From NCBI GenBank assembly GCA_900549775.1, contig URPR01000014.1, forward strand, positions 1-33,282: DNA of 33,282 bases, read 5' to 3'. The DNA comes from an uncultured Oscillospiraceae bacterium (lineage in GTDB: Bacteria; Bacillota; Clostridia; Oscillospirales; Acutalibacteraceae). Shown here one piece after another: positions 18,159-25,134 of this stretch (its first letter is position 1; each line of letters begins with the position of its first letter). The position numbers and the translations under genes are program-made. Under the pieces are notes generated by a model that saw only the letters and a list, made by a program, of their open reading frames with translations, searched no databases and had not been told where the DNA came from.

Positions 18159-18296
18159 TATAGGAGTTTATATATTAAATTAGATTGAGTATTGAATTAA
18201 ATAAACTCCTATAAATATATATATTTATTTTTTTAAGGTTATTAAGGTTACTTAATAATTAATATTGGCAATCTTATCACATTTATAGGAGTAACC
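18159..18296. repeat. Inverted and direct repeats in the gap after the primase gene
   Basis: In the 284-base gap 18078-18361, a perfect 13-bp inverted repeat TATAGGAGTTTAT (18159-18171) and ATAAACTCCTATA (18201-18213) is followed by a very A+T-rich run, AAGGTTATTAAGGTTACTT (near 18235-18253), and a third TATAGGAGTAACC (18284-18296) whose AGTAACC is the reverse complement of GGTTACT at 18246-18252. An origin or a regulator-binding region would fit. No gene was seen in the gap. Confidence 0.55.
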
Positions 18297-18361
18297 TAGT
18301 TTTTAAAAATAGGGTTTCTTTAAGGATACGTGAGGATGCTGAGCTTGATTGGAGTAAAAAC

Positions 18362-18655
18362 GTGAAAGAAAAAACAATAACAAATCAAATTTTAAAATAC
18401 TTAAAGGCACAGCCATGCTGCTTTGTATTTAAGGAGCATGGGGGAATTTATGGTACTGCTGGAATTCCCGATATTATTTGCTGCTATAGAGGAAAATTTG
18501 TGGCATTTGAAGTTAAGACTGAACAGGGCAGACTGTCAAAATTGCAGGAGACTACGATTGAAAGAATACGACTAGCAGGTGGCGTTGCTGTTAAAGTTGC
18601 ATCTTTGGCAGAAGTAAAAGATATTTTAAAAGGAGTGATGCCGGAACAAAACTAA
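18362..18655 (+). CDS. VRR-NUC domain nuclease
   Basis: A 97-residue protein starting at GTG 18362, eight bases after GGAG. It is one VRR-NUC domain of the PD-(D/E)XK fold: GIPDIICCYRGKFVAFEVK at about 35-53 holds the D and the E-x-K catalytic residues, and GRLSKLQ follows. Stand-alone VRR-NUC proteins are widespread in phages, where they probably cut branched or structured DNA during replication or recombination. The length is usual. It follows the repeat-rich gap and precedes late control genes. Confidence 0.9.
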   Translation: MKEKTITNQILKYLKAQPCCFVFKEHGGIYGTAGIPDIICCYRGKFVAFEVKTEQGRLSKLQETTIERIRLAGGVAVKVASLAEVKDILKGVMPEQN

Positions 18656-18699
18656 AGCAAAGTACATAGTACAAAGAACAAAAGTCAAAGCACAAAGTT

Positions 18700-18745
18700 C
18701 AAATTACAAAGCTCAAAGGATTTATATTTTAAAATTTGTAATTTG
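18700..18745 (+). repeat. Hairpin touching the ribosome site of the next gene
   Basis: CAAATTACAAA (18700-18710) and TTTGTAATTTG (18735-18745) pair perfectly over 11 bp. The right arm ends on the first G of the GGAGG used by the gene at 18759. The stretch to the left (18656-18710) is a degenerate run of ACAAAG-like words. The stem could reduce or expose the ribosome site. Confidence 0.5.
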
Positions 18746-18758
18746 GAGGTTGACTTTT

Positions 18759-18968
18759 ATGGTCAAGAAAAATCATATAAAGTGCATATCTTGTCTGTTT
18801 ACTTGGCCGGATAAAACTATGAGCGATAGAAAATGGACGGCTTACGAATGTGGCAATCCCGAGAGTGTGTATTATAAAGCTCTTGTGAATGTCGATCCAT
18901 ATGGCAACAAAATGAAACGAATAACGTGGATCGGCTGCAAATACGGGAAAAGGAGATATGCAAAATGA
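18759..18968 (+). CDS. Small Cys-containing phage protein
   Basis: A 69-residue protein from ATG 18759, preceded by GGAGG at good spacing; a TTG at 18750 is too close to that site. It has CISC near residues 9-12 and later single Cys residues (YECGNPE, IGCKYGKRRY), so it may bind a metal ion. Its stop overlaps the next start (ATGA). I do not recognise a family with a known function. The place just before a late regulator is common for such small proteins in this phage group. Confidence 0.65.
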   Translation: MVKKNHIKCISCLFTWPDKTMSDRKWTAYECGNPESVYYKALVNVDPYGNKMKRITWIGCKYGKRRYAK

Positions 18969-19369
18969 CAACAAAAGAATATCTTTCTCAGGTGTACCTA
19001 ATAGACCACCGGATTAACAGGGAGTTGGAGGAAATTAAAAGTTTACATGATTTGGCAACTAAAGCTACGTCAATACTTAACGATCCCCTTGTTTCCTGTT
19101 CTAAAAATAATCAGCAAATGGAAAGCATAATATTAAAAATTGTAGATTTAGAAAATAAAATAAATAACGATTTAGATAAACTCATAGATTTAAAGGCTGA
19201 AATAACCTCAAAAATAAAGCGAATTGAAAAACCAGAATACCAAATACTTTTAGAGCTACGGTATTTACAATTCAAAAAATGGGAACAAATCGCAGTAGAA
19301 ATGGCATATAGCATACAACATATTTTTAGAATGCACGCTAAGGCTTTAAAATTTATAAAAATTTCTTAA
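18965..19369 (+). CDS. DUF1492/ArpU-like late transcription regulator
   Basis: A 134-residue protein from ATG 18965, overlapping the previous stop by four bases, with AAAAGGAG upstream. The long helical N-terminus (KEYLSQVYLIDHRINRELEE) ends in a C-terminal helix-turn-helix (YLQFKKWEQIAVEMAYSIQH) that resembles sigma region 4. This is the DUF1492 layout. ArpU/DUF1492-type proteins sit at the end of the early region and are thought to turn on packaging and structural genes. A promoter with a good -10 but no -35 lies about 50 bases downstream, which fits an activator of this kind. Confidence 0.8.
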   Translation: MTTKEYLSQVYLIDHRINRELEEIKSLHDLATKATSILNDPLVSCSKNNQQMESIILKIVDLENKINNDLDKLIDLKAEITSKIKRIEKPEYQILLELRYLQFKKWEQIAVEMAYSIQHIFRMHAKALKFIKIS

Positions 19370-19395
19370 GCATGAGAGTAAATGTTAGTTGCAAG

Positions 19396-19424
19396 AGAGT
19401 ATGAAAGTATGATATTGTTATAAT
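19396..19424 (+). promoter_or_regulatory. Probable late promoter
   Basis: An extended -10, TGTTATAAT (19416-19424), is present, but 17 bases upstream the -35 position reads AGAGTA instead of TTGACA. GAGAGTA occurs there and again just before, in GAGAGTAAATG, so it may be an activator site. The promoter would need help, most simply from the DUF1492 protein encoded just upstream, and would drive HNH and perhaps the packaging genes. Confidence 0.55.
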
Positions 19425-19443
19425 TAGAAAAATATGAAACATG

Positions 19444-19470
19444 AGCCTTCACATTAAGTGAGGGCTTTTG
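19444..19470 (+). terminator. Leader hairpin or weak terminator before HNH
   Basis: AGCCTTCAC (19444-19452) pairs with GTGAGGGCT (19458-19466), including one G-U pair, and is followed by TTTG. It lies between the late promoter and the HNH gene, so it may attenuate transcription or end the early transcript. Confidence 0.5.
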
Positions 19471-19489
19471 TTATGTAGGAATGATTTAA

Positions 19490-19843
19490 TTGCCAAAGAG
19501 ACCAAAAAGCCCATGCCGATGGAACGGCTGCTCTGCCCTAACGGATGAGAGATACTGCAAAGAGCATAAAAAGTTAGTGAATAGACTTTACAATCGATGG
19601 AAACGCGATAAAAATACTTACAAAAGTTATGGAAAAACATGGCGGAAAATCAGGCTGAAACATATTAATGAACATCCTTTATGTGAAGTCTGCAAGCAAA
19701 AGGGAATGTTAACTCCGGCAAACGAAGTGCATCATATTATTCCCTTATCCGAGGGTGGAACGAATGAACCCGCCAACTTAATGAGTTTGTGCAAAAGCTG
19801 TCACTCAAGGATTACAGCAACTGAAGGCGGTAGATGGGGATAA
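19490..19843 (+). CDS. HNH endonuclease next to the terminase genes
   Basis: A 117-residue protein starting at TTG 19490 with a weak TAGGA site. The N-terminus has a Cys cluster (SPCRWNGC, YCKEHKK). The HNH core is CEVCKQKG near 62-69, EVHHIIPLSEGG near 79-90 (H80, H81), and NLMSLCKSCHSRI near 97-109, so both zinc knuckles and the catalytic His are present. In cos-type phages an HNH protein beside terminase takes part in cutting the DNA at the packaging site. It is separated from the small terminase by an inserted toxin-antitoxin pair. Confidence 0.92.
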   Translation: MPKRPKSPCRWNGCSALTDERYCKEHKKLVNRLYNRWKRDKNTYKSYGKTWRKIRLKHINEHPLCEVCKQKGMLTPANEVHHIIPLSEGGTNEPANLMSLCKSCHSRITATEGGRWG

Positions 19844-19880
19844 TAAAAAAAGACCTGTGTTTACTTACACAAGTCTTTTG
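19842..19880. terminator. Bidirectional terminator between HNH and the toxin remnant
   Basis: An 11-bp stem with one mismatch, AAGACCTGTGT (19850-19860) and ACACAAGTCTT (19867-19877), has a T-run on both sides (A-run 19844-19850 for the minus strand, TTTT on the plus). It lies between two convergent genes and can end both. Confidence 0.75.
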
Positions 19881-19888
19881 AGCGGAGA

Positions 19889-20163
19889 TTAATCAAATAA
19901 ATCTGCGTGAGTTCCGGTTCTTGAAAGAAATAATATAAGCGCATCACTTTGTATCCGGTAAACAAGTAGCCAATCTGGTTGGATATGGCATTCACGAAAC
20001 CCCACATAGTTTCCAATTAATTCATGGTCTTTATATTTTTCTGGTAGTTTTTCTTGTGCTGCGACAAATTAACTACATCATTAAGACGTTCTAAGTTATA
20101 GCCTCGTTTTGCAGCAAGTTTCAAATCTTTTTTAAAGCGATTAGATAAAACAATTTCAAGCAT
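19889..20163 (-). pseudogene. YafQ-type mRNA interferase toxin, frameshifted
   Basis: From ATG 20163 the product reads MLEIVLSNRFKKDLKLAAKR, a YafQ/RelE-superfamily start, but a one-base shift near 20062-20070 leads to an early stop in frame 1. In the neighbouring frame the rest of the toxin is clear: AAQEKLPEKYKDHELIGNYV, FRECHIQPDWLLVYRIQ and LSRTGTHADLFD, including the C-terminal His-containing motif needed for activity. The start overlaps the antitoxin stop, as expected for such operons. The toxin is therefore probably inactive, unless the shift is corrected or is a sequencing error. Confidence 0.85.
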
Positions 20164-20437
20164 TTGGGAGAACCTCTTGCATAGCAGCTTTGAATGATGG
20201 ATAGCGTTTATATTTTTCCGGATGCATCTGCATTTCATAGAATTCATTCATTGCGGCTGTGGTTTCAGTGTTAGGAATTTCTCTTTTAATTTCAAAAGGA
20301 ATGGCTTGTTCTCGGACGGATTGCTTCAAGAATAGAGTCACAGCAGTCGTTAGATCCAGTCCCAAATCATAGAAAAGATCCTGCGCGGACTTCTTTAAAT
20401 CGGAGTCCAAATTGATGTTAGTACTTACTTTAGACAT
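20156..20437 (-). CDS. RelB/DinJ-family antitoxin
   Basis: A 93-residue protein starting at ATG 20437 behind GAGGTGG. The N-terminal ribbon-helix-helix, STNINLDSDLKKSAQDLFYD then LGLDLTTAVTLFLKQSV, is the DNA-binding part of RelB/DinJ proteins, which bind and neutralise YafQ-type toxins and repress their own promoter. The C-terminal half (NEFYEMQMHPEKYKRYPS) should wrap around the toxin. The gene is intact although its toxin partner is frameshifted. Both genes face against all surrounding phage genes, suggesting they entered as a separate unit. Confidence 0.9.
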   Translation of the reverse strand: MSKVSTNINLDSDLKKSAQDLFYDLGLDLTTAVTLFLKQSVREQAIPFEIKREIPNTETTAAMNEFYEMQMHPEKYKRYPSFKAAMQEVLPNA

Positions 20438-20457
20438 AAAGTCCCACCTCCATTTTT

Positions 20458-20508
20458 ATTATATCACATTATATGCGATTTATCAACCTAATATATGCGT
20501 AATACGCA
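20458..20508 (-). promoter_or_regulatory. Toxin-antitoxin promoter with operator-like repeats
   Basis: On the minus strand TTGATA (plus 20481-20486) and TATAAT (plus 20458-20463) are exactly 17 bases apart, a strong vegetative promoter. TGCGT (20496-20500) and ACGCA (20504-20508) form a small palindrome just upstream of the -35, and ATGCG recurs in the spacer, likely contacts for the antitoxin. Confidence 0.75.
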
Positions 20509-20529
20509 CATAAAAAATGTAGAAAAAGG

Positions 20530-20612
20530 ATGAAATGGGGGTATAAAAATCTCTGCGAAAGATGTCGAACCCAACGGGGCTGGGGTGCCACGCACAAAAA
20601 GTTCAATTCAAA
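20530..20612 (+). other. Candidate cos (packaging start) region
   Basis: Between the antitoxin and the small terminase lies a G+C-richer non-coding stretch with GGGGGTATAAAAATCTCTGC (from about 20537), AACCCAACGGGGCTGGGGTG and then CACGCACAAAAAGTT. As I recall, sequences with the same GGGGGT-AAAAATCTCT start lie directly before terminase in many HNH-containing cos phages. The site of cutting cannot be set from sequence. Confidence 0.45.
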
Positions 20613-20650
20613 CGGGGTATTAAAAAAATATAAAAAAGAGGTGAAAAATT

Positions 20651-21232
20651 TTGGCAAAAGACGGAACCAATCGAGGTGGACGGCGAGTTAGAGCCGGAGA
20701 TAAGCCGTTTCCTTTAGCTGATAAAATAGCTGCAGGGAAATCGGCAAGTGTGCTAGATATTTCGGAGTTTGAAATAGATGAACAGTTTGATTTAAATGAC
20801 TTTTCAGAGATGTCAGAGTTACAAGGTGAAAACATACCAAAACCGAGTGAATACTTAAATGCACAGCAGAAGAACGGAAAATCTCTGGGCGCTGATAAAA
20901 TTTTCAGGGAAACGTGGATATGGCTGAAAGAGCGAAGGTGTGAAAAATTTGTAAACCCACGGCTGGTCGAGGCTTACTCACAGGCATTTGCAAGATTTAT
21001 TCAGTGCGAGGAAGCCATAAGTACATTCGGATTTTTAGGTAAACATCCAACAACAGGAAATGCGATAGCTAACCCATTTGTGCAGATGAGCATTTCGTTT
21101 CAGAAGCAGGCAAACCTTCTTTGGTACGAAATTTTTGATATTGTTAAACAAAACTGCACGACAGATTTTACAGAGCCTGCGCAAAATGACGTGATGGAAC
21201 TGCTGTTAACTACGAGAAAAAAGCGCACGTGA
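20651..21232 (+). CDS. P27-family small terminase subunit
   Basis: A 193-residue protein from TTG 20651, preceded by GAGGTG. The N-terminus is basic and glycine-rich (RGGRRVRAGDKPFPLADKI), and the C-terminal helical part contains ADKIFRETWIWLKERRCEKF, NPFVQMSISFQKQANLLWYE and IFDIVK, as in the P27 terminase small-subunit family (PF05119). The subunit recognises the phage packaging site and recruits the large subunit. It is the first gene after the candidate cos region. The large subunit lies 2.2 kb downstream instead of adjacent, separated by accessory genes. Confidence 0.85.
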   Translation: MAKDGTNRGGRRVRAGDKPFPLADKIAAGKSASVLDISEFEIDEQFDLNDFSEMSELQGENIPKPSEYLNAQQKNGKSLGADKIFRETWIWLKERRCEKFVNPRLVEAYSQAFARFIQCEEAISTFGFLGKHPTTGNAIANPFVQMSISFQKQANLLWYEIFDIVKQNCTTDFTEPAQNDVMELLLTTRKKRT

Positions 21233-21276
21233 TGAGTATCGGCGCAAGCATTAAGAAAAAAGATCATATTCAAACT

Positions 21277-21608
21277 TTGTACGCGACATTGCCCGCGGGA
21301 GCTGCCCCGCCTAGGAGAAAATAATGAAAATAGATATAACATGGTTTTTAACAGCAGTCTCGTTAATCGGGACTGTTTTTAATATTCGAAAAAAGATAAT
21401 CTGTTTCTACATATGGCTGCTTGGAGATATTTTGTGGTTTACTTTAGATTACACGTCAGGAACTTATGGGCGTGCCGCACTTGATTTTGTGCAGGTACTG
21501 CTTGCAATCTGTGGGATTTTAGAATGGAAAAAAGCGAGCAAATTTTGAAGATGAACGTTGACGTGAGCTAAAAAATAAAAATTTGTGGGTAAGCCTTGTA
21601 CGCGACAT
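21277..21608 (+). repeat. 13-base direct repeats around the PnuC-like gene
   Basis: TTGTACGCGACAT occurs at 21277-21289 and again at 21596-21608. Each copy is followed by a small palindrome (CCCGCGGG near 21292; TGTGAG/CTCACA near 21613-21628) and then the ribosome site of the next gene. They bracket the gene at 21324. Confidence 0.7.
21324..21548 (+). CDS. PnuC-like small membrane protein
   Basis: A 74-residue protein with three probable membrane segments (WFLTAVSLIGTVFNI, IICFYIWLLGDILWFTL and ALDFVQVLLAICGILEW). The pattern of Gly, Asn and Trp residues resembles one repeat of PnuC, the nicotinamide riboside/mononucleotide transporter family. Small PnuC-like proteins are often found near terminase genes of Firmicute prophages, with no proven role. 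AGGAG precedes ATG 21324. It is flanked by 13-base direct repeats, which may mark it as a separate insertion. Confidence 0.65.
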   Translation: MKIDITWFLTAVSLIGTVFNIRKKIICFYIWLLGDILWFTLDYTSGTYGRAALDFVQVLLAICGILEWKKASKF

Positions 21609-21643
21609 GGCGTGTGAGACCACTCACAGAGAGGTGATTTTAA

Positions 21644-22051
21644 TTGCAAATAGAAAAAATAAATGTTTCAAAATTAAATCCAGCAAAATATAATCCTAGG
21701 AAAGATTTAAAACCGGGTGATGCAGAATACGAAAAGCTAAAACGTTCCATCGAACAGTTTGGTTATGTTGAACCGGTCATCTGGAATAAAGCAACCGGCA
21801 GGGTCGTTGGTGGACACCAGAGATTAAAAGTTCTTGTCGATTCAGGTTTAACTGAGGTTGATTGTGTTGTAATAGAACTTTCAGAAGAAAAGGAAAAGGC
21901 CCTGAATGTGGCCCTTAATAAAATAAGCGGTGAATGGAATACGGACAAGTTAGCCATGCTTATCTCAGATCTTCAGGGTTCGGATTTTGATGTATCTCTA
22001 ACAGGATTTGAAGAAGACGAACTTGCTGATCTTTTTTCTAAGACAGCATGA
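21644..22051 (+). CDS. ParB-like N-terminal domain, cut off from its methyltransferase
   Basis: A 135-residue product from TTG 21644 (GAGGTG upstream). It has the ParB/sulfiredoxin-type features NPAKYNPRK, IEQFGYVEPVIWNKATGRVV and GGHQRLKVL. Proteins that fuse this domain to an adenine methyltransferase are standard near phage terminases. Here a TGA at 22049-22051 lies in the same frame as the following methyltransferase, so the two parts were almost certainly one gene. The short form could still bind or nick DNA; there is no evidence for that. Confidence 0.85.
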   Translation: MQIEKINVSKLNPAKYNPRKDLKPGDAEYEKLKRSIEQFGYVEPVIWNKATGRVVGGHQRLKVLVDSGLTEVDCVVIELSEEKEKALNVALNKISGEWNTDKLAMLISDLQGSDFDVSLTGFEEDELADLFSKTA

Positions 22052-22150
22052 AAAGAGGTCACGGATGATGATTTTGATTTAACGGCTGCACTTGAAAAGG
22101 CATCGTTTGTAGAACGAGGAGACGTCTGGACAGTTGGCAGGCACCGCCTT

Positions 22151-22897
22151 GTGTGCGGCGATGCGACAAGCGCTGAAGACGCAGCTATCCTCATGGACGA
22201 TAAGCGCGCAAACCTCATTGTGACGGACCCGCCGTATGGTGTGTCATTTAAGAGTGCAAGTGGTCTGACGATCCAAAACGATTCAATGAAAAACGAGGAG
22301 TTTTACAATTTTCTTTTATCTTCATTTAAATGCATGGCAGACAATCTGGAAAAAGGCGGTGCAGCGTACATTTTTCATGCAGATACCGAAGGATTAAATT
22401 TCCGTAAAGCATTTATTGATGCCGGCTTTCACCTTGCAGGAGTGTGTATCTGGGCGAAAAACTCGCTGGTTTTAGGACGGTCAGACTACCAGTGGCAGCA
22501 CGAGCCTGTGCTGTATGGATTTATGAAAAACGGTAAGCATCCGTGGTACGCCGATAGAAAGCAGACTACTATCTGGAATTACGATAAACCAAAGCGCAGT
22601 GCGAATCATCCTACCTCAAAGCCGCTTGATCTTCTCGGCTATCCGATTTGCAACTCTTCGCAGGAAAACAGTATTGTGCTTGACACATTTGGCGGCAGTG
22701 GATCAACCATGATGGCTTGCGAGCAGACGAATCGAATCTGTTATATGATGGAACTCGATCCAAAGTATGCGTCTGTGATTTTGCGAAGGTATGTGGAGGA
22801 CACCGGTGATGAAGAAAATGTATATGTGATACGTGGCGGTGAGAGGATTCCCTACTCTGCACTAGCAAAGGAAGTGGAGCTTGCAAATAGAAAATAA
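22151..22897 (+). CDS. Beta-class DNA N6/N4-adenine methyltransferase part
   Basis: The open frame after the TGA runs from 22052 to 22897; the first usable start in it is GTG 22151 (248 residues), which has no good ribosome site. The order is DPPY motif first (VTDPPYGVSF near residues 25-34) and then the SAM-binding FGGSGSTMMA near 181-190, which is class beta. Codons 22055-22150 before the GTG still read as normal coding sequence (DDDFDLTAALEKASFVERGD), so the true protein began in the ParB part. An ATG at 22065 has a ribosome site but is out of frame. The product may be absent or made only by readthrough. Confidence 0.85.
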   Translation: MCGDATSAEDAAILMDDKRANLIVTDPPYGVSFKSASGLTIQNDSMKNEEFYNFLLSSFKCMADNLEKGGAAYIFHADTEGLNFRKAFIDAGFHLAGVCIWAKNSLVLGRSDYQWQHEPVLYGFMKNGKHPWYADRKQTTIWNYDKPKRSANHPTSKPLDLLGYPICNSSQENSIVLDTFGGSGSTMMACEQTNRICYMMELDPKYASVILRRYVEDTGDEENVYVIRGGERIPYSALAKEVELANRK

Positions 22898-22970
22898 AAA
22901 ACTTACTCTTGGCAGTTTGTTTGATGGATCAGGAGGCTTGCTTTCGGGAATTATTCCTGTGTGGGCAAGC
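22881..22970 (+). pseudogene. Remnant of a C5-cytosine methyltransferase (dcm-type)
   Basis: Overlapping the end of the adenine methyltransferase, TTG 22881 opens a short frame reading KKLTLGSLFDGSGG and, after a missing segment, LLSGIIPVWAS. This is the N-terminus of phage C5-cytosine methyltransferases, whose motif I is LFDGSGGFPL; the rest of the gene is gone. The fragment shows that a second methyltransferase once followed the first, as in related phages. Confidence 0.8.
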
Positions 22971-23094
22971 TACACAATAAATGTAGAATTAATATGGCAA
23001 AAGATCGTGTAGTAATGGTATTGATACATCCTCCCCAAAGAGCTAATATGTGTATGCCGAAAGGGAAAATAAAGTTCAAAAAGGAGATTTGATT

Positions 23095-23334
23095 ATGTGG
23101 TCAAACGGTACAATTGGAATTAAAAATAATCTGGGGAATTATGTAACGATAAAATACTGGTGTAAACATTTTGAAGAACCGGGCAAATTCGGAATAGAGA
23201 ATGGAAGAATTTCTAAGTTAACATTACAACAAGGTGATAGAGAGGTTTATAACTACGATAGAGGATTAGATATAGAACCTCGGACAGAGGAAGCAGAGCA
23301 GGCGCTTGCGATTTTAATGCACGAATACAACTAA
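23095..23334 (+). CDS. DUF7678-like phage protein
   Basis: A 79-residue protein from ATG 23095, with AAAAAGGAG correctly spaced; an upstream ATG (23050) lacks a site. It contains IKYWCKHFEEPGKFGIENGR and ends with the conserved NYDRGLDIEPRTEEAEQA and LAILMHEYN, as in a small family common in prophages near terminase. The function is unknown. Two hairpins follow, the second a good terminator. The family name is from memory. Confidence 0.65.
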   Translation: MWSNGTIGIKNNLGNYVTIKYWCKHFEEPGKFGIENGRISKLTLQQGDREVYNYDRGLDIEPRTEEAEQALAILMHEYN

Positions 23335-23346
23335 AAATTTTAGGAG

Positions 23347-23399
23347 CAGAGCCAAAAAGGCTCTGTGCCTTATGATGCAGCCGATAAAGGCTGTTTTTT
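23347..23399 (+). terminator. Double hairpin terminator before large terminase
   Basis: CAGAGCC (23347-23353) pairs with GGCTCTG (23359-23365). A second stem, CAGCC (23378-23382) with GGCTG (23389-23393), is followed by TTTTTT. The second is a standard Rho-independent terminator. It would cut transcription between the accessory genes and terminase unless antiterminated. Confidence 0.75.
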
Positions 23400-23425
23400 A
23401 TGCTGATTTTTAGAAGGATGAGGAG

Positions 23426-25036
23426 GTGGGAAGTATTCAAAAACTGAAAAAATATAAGCCAACTAAATTTATGGCAAAAGGTTCATATTACGATAAAGAC
23501 GCTGCGGACTATGCAGTAGGTTTTATCGAATGTTTGTGCCACACCAAGGGAACATGGTCAGGAAAACCGTTTGAATTAATTGATTGGCAGGAACAGATCA
23601 TTAGAGATATTTTTGGGACTTTAAAGTCAAATGGGTACCGACAATTTAATACAGCGTATGTGGAGATACCAAAGAAGATGGGTAAGAGCGAACTTGCAGC
23701 GGCAGTCGCTCTTTTGCTTTGTTGTGGAGATGGAGAAGAACGCGCCGAGGTTTATGGCTGTGCCGCTGACAGGCAGCAGGCATCGATAGTTTTTGAGGTC
23801 GCTGCAGATATGGTTAGGATGTGCCCGGCACTCTCAAAAAGAGTAAAGATCAACGCTTCCATGAAACGCATGATATTTCAGCCAACTAATAGCTTCTATC
23901 AGGTTTTGTCTGCGGAGGCTTACTCAAAACATGGTTTCAACATCCATGGAGTGGTGTTTGATGAACTTCACACGCAGCCAAACAGAAAGCTCTTTGATGT
24001 CATGACAAAAGGTTCAGGTGATGCTAGGATGCAGCCGCTGTATTTTCTCATCACGACTGCGGGGACAGACACGCACTCAATTTGCTATGAGACGCACCAG
24101 AAAGCAAAGGATATCCTTAAAGGCAGAAAAATTGATCCGACGTTTTATCCTGTGATTTACGGAGCAGAAGAATCGGACGACTGGACAGATCCGAAAGTCT
24201 GGAAGAAAGCCAATCCGTCACTTGGCATTACCGTTGGTATCGACAAAGTCAAGGCGGCTTGTGAATCTGCAAAGCAGAATCCTGCTGAGGAAAATAGTTT
24301 TAGGCAGCTGCGACTTAATCAATGGGTAAAACAGGCAGTAAGGTGGATGCCGATGGATAAGTGGAACGCATGTAGTTTTAAAGTCGATGAAAAAAGCCTT
24401 GAAGGCAGGGCTTGTTATGGCGGATTAGATTTATCGTCAACCACTGATATTACTGCATTCGTATTAGTTTTTCCTCCTGAAGATGAATACGATAAGTATC
24501 ACATTCTTCCCTATTTTTGGTTACCGGAAGACAATCTTACACTCAGAGTAAATCGTGACCATGTACCTTACGATGTGTGGCAGAGGCAGGGATATCTTAA
24601 AACTACCGAAGGCAATGTGGTCCACTATGGATTTATTGAAAAATTTATCGAGGAACTTGGTAAGAAGTACAACATACGAGAAATCGCTTTTGACAGATGG
24701 GGCGCCGTGCAGATGGTTCAGAACCTTGAAGGCATGGGATTTACAGTAGTTCCATTTGGACAGGGATTTAAAGATATGAGTCCACCGACAAAAGAACTGA
24801 TGAAACTTACCTTGGAGCAAAAACTCGCGCATGGAGGGCATCCGGTGCTTGCCTGGATGATGGATAATATTTATGTGCGCACGGATCCCGCCGGCAACAT
24901 CAAACCAGATAAAGAGAAATCTACCGAAAAAATAGATGGAGCAGTAGCGTTAATAATGGCTTTAGACCGAGCGATACGCAATCAAGGCAAAGACTTTAAT
25001 TCTGTCTATAATGAAAGAGGTTTACTCATTCTTTAA
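23426..25036 (+). CDS. Large terminase subunit
   Basis: A 536-residue packaging motor and nuclease. The ATPase part has Walker A IPKKMGKSE near 81-89, Walker B GVVFDELH near 174-181 and a coupling motif LITTAGTD near 210. The nuclease part has GLDLSSTTDITAF near 332-344 with a metal-binding Asp, FDRWGAVQM near 420 and DGAVALIMALDRA near 501. GTG 23426 is used because AAGGA lies seven bases upstream; no better start is seen. The enzyme translocates DNA into the capsid and cuts it. The frame is intact. Confidence 0.95.
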   Translation: MGSIQKLKKYKPTKFMAKGSYYDKDAADYAVGFIECLCHTKGTWSGKPFELIDWQEQIIRDIFGTLKSNGYRQFNTAYVEIPKKMGKSELAAAVALLLCCGDGEERAEVYGCAADRQQASIVFEVAADMVRMCPALSKRVKINASMKRMIFQPTNSFYQVLSAEAYSKHGFNIHGVVFDELHTQPNRKLFDVMTKGSGDARMQPLYFLITTAGTDTHSICYETHQKAKDILKGRKIDPTFYPVIYGAEESDDWTDPKVWKKANPSLGITVGIDKVKAACESAKQNPAEENSFRQLRLNQWVKQAVRWMPMDKWNACSFKVDEKSLEGRACYGGLDLSSTTDITAFVLVFPPEDEYDKYHILPYFWLPEDNLTLRVNRDHVPYDVWQRQGYLKTTEGNVVHYGFIEKFIEELGKKYNIREIAFDRWGAVQMVQNLEGMGFTVVPFGQGFKDMSPPTKELMKLTLEQKLAHGGHPVLAWMMDNIYVRTDPAGNIKPDKEKSTEKIDGAVALIMALDRAIRNQGKDFNSVYNERGLLIL

Positions 25037-25075
25037 TTGAGCAAGGCGGCAAAATAAAATATTAGTTTGTTTTTA

Positions 25076-25102
25076 ATGTCAACAGAAATGTTGGCATTTT
25101 GT
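25076..25102 (+). terminator. Terminator before the first BRO-type gene
   Basis: ATGTCAACA (25076-25084) pairs with TGTTGGCAT (25089-25097) with one G-U pair around a GAAA loop, then TTTTGTT. It separates the large terminase from an inserted accessory gene. Confidence 0.7.
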
Positions 25103-25134
25103 TATTTGAAAAATTTTTTTTGGAGGTTTTATTT

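Noticed and set aside
18656..18710. CRISPR array in the ACAAAG-rich stretch
   Set aside because: The words are 6-10 bases, irregular and without spacers of constant length.
22065..22085. Methyltransferase restart at ATG 22065/22068
   Set aside because: Although a GAGGT precedes them, both are out of frame and stop within six codons.
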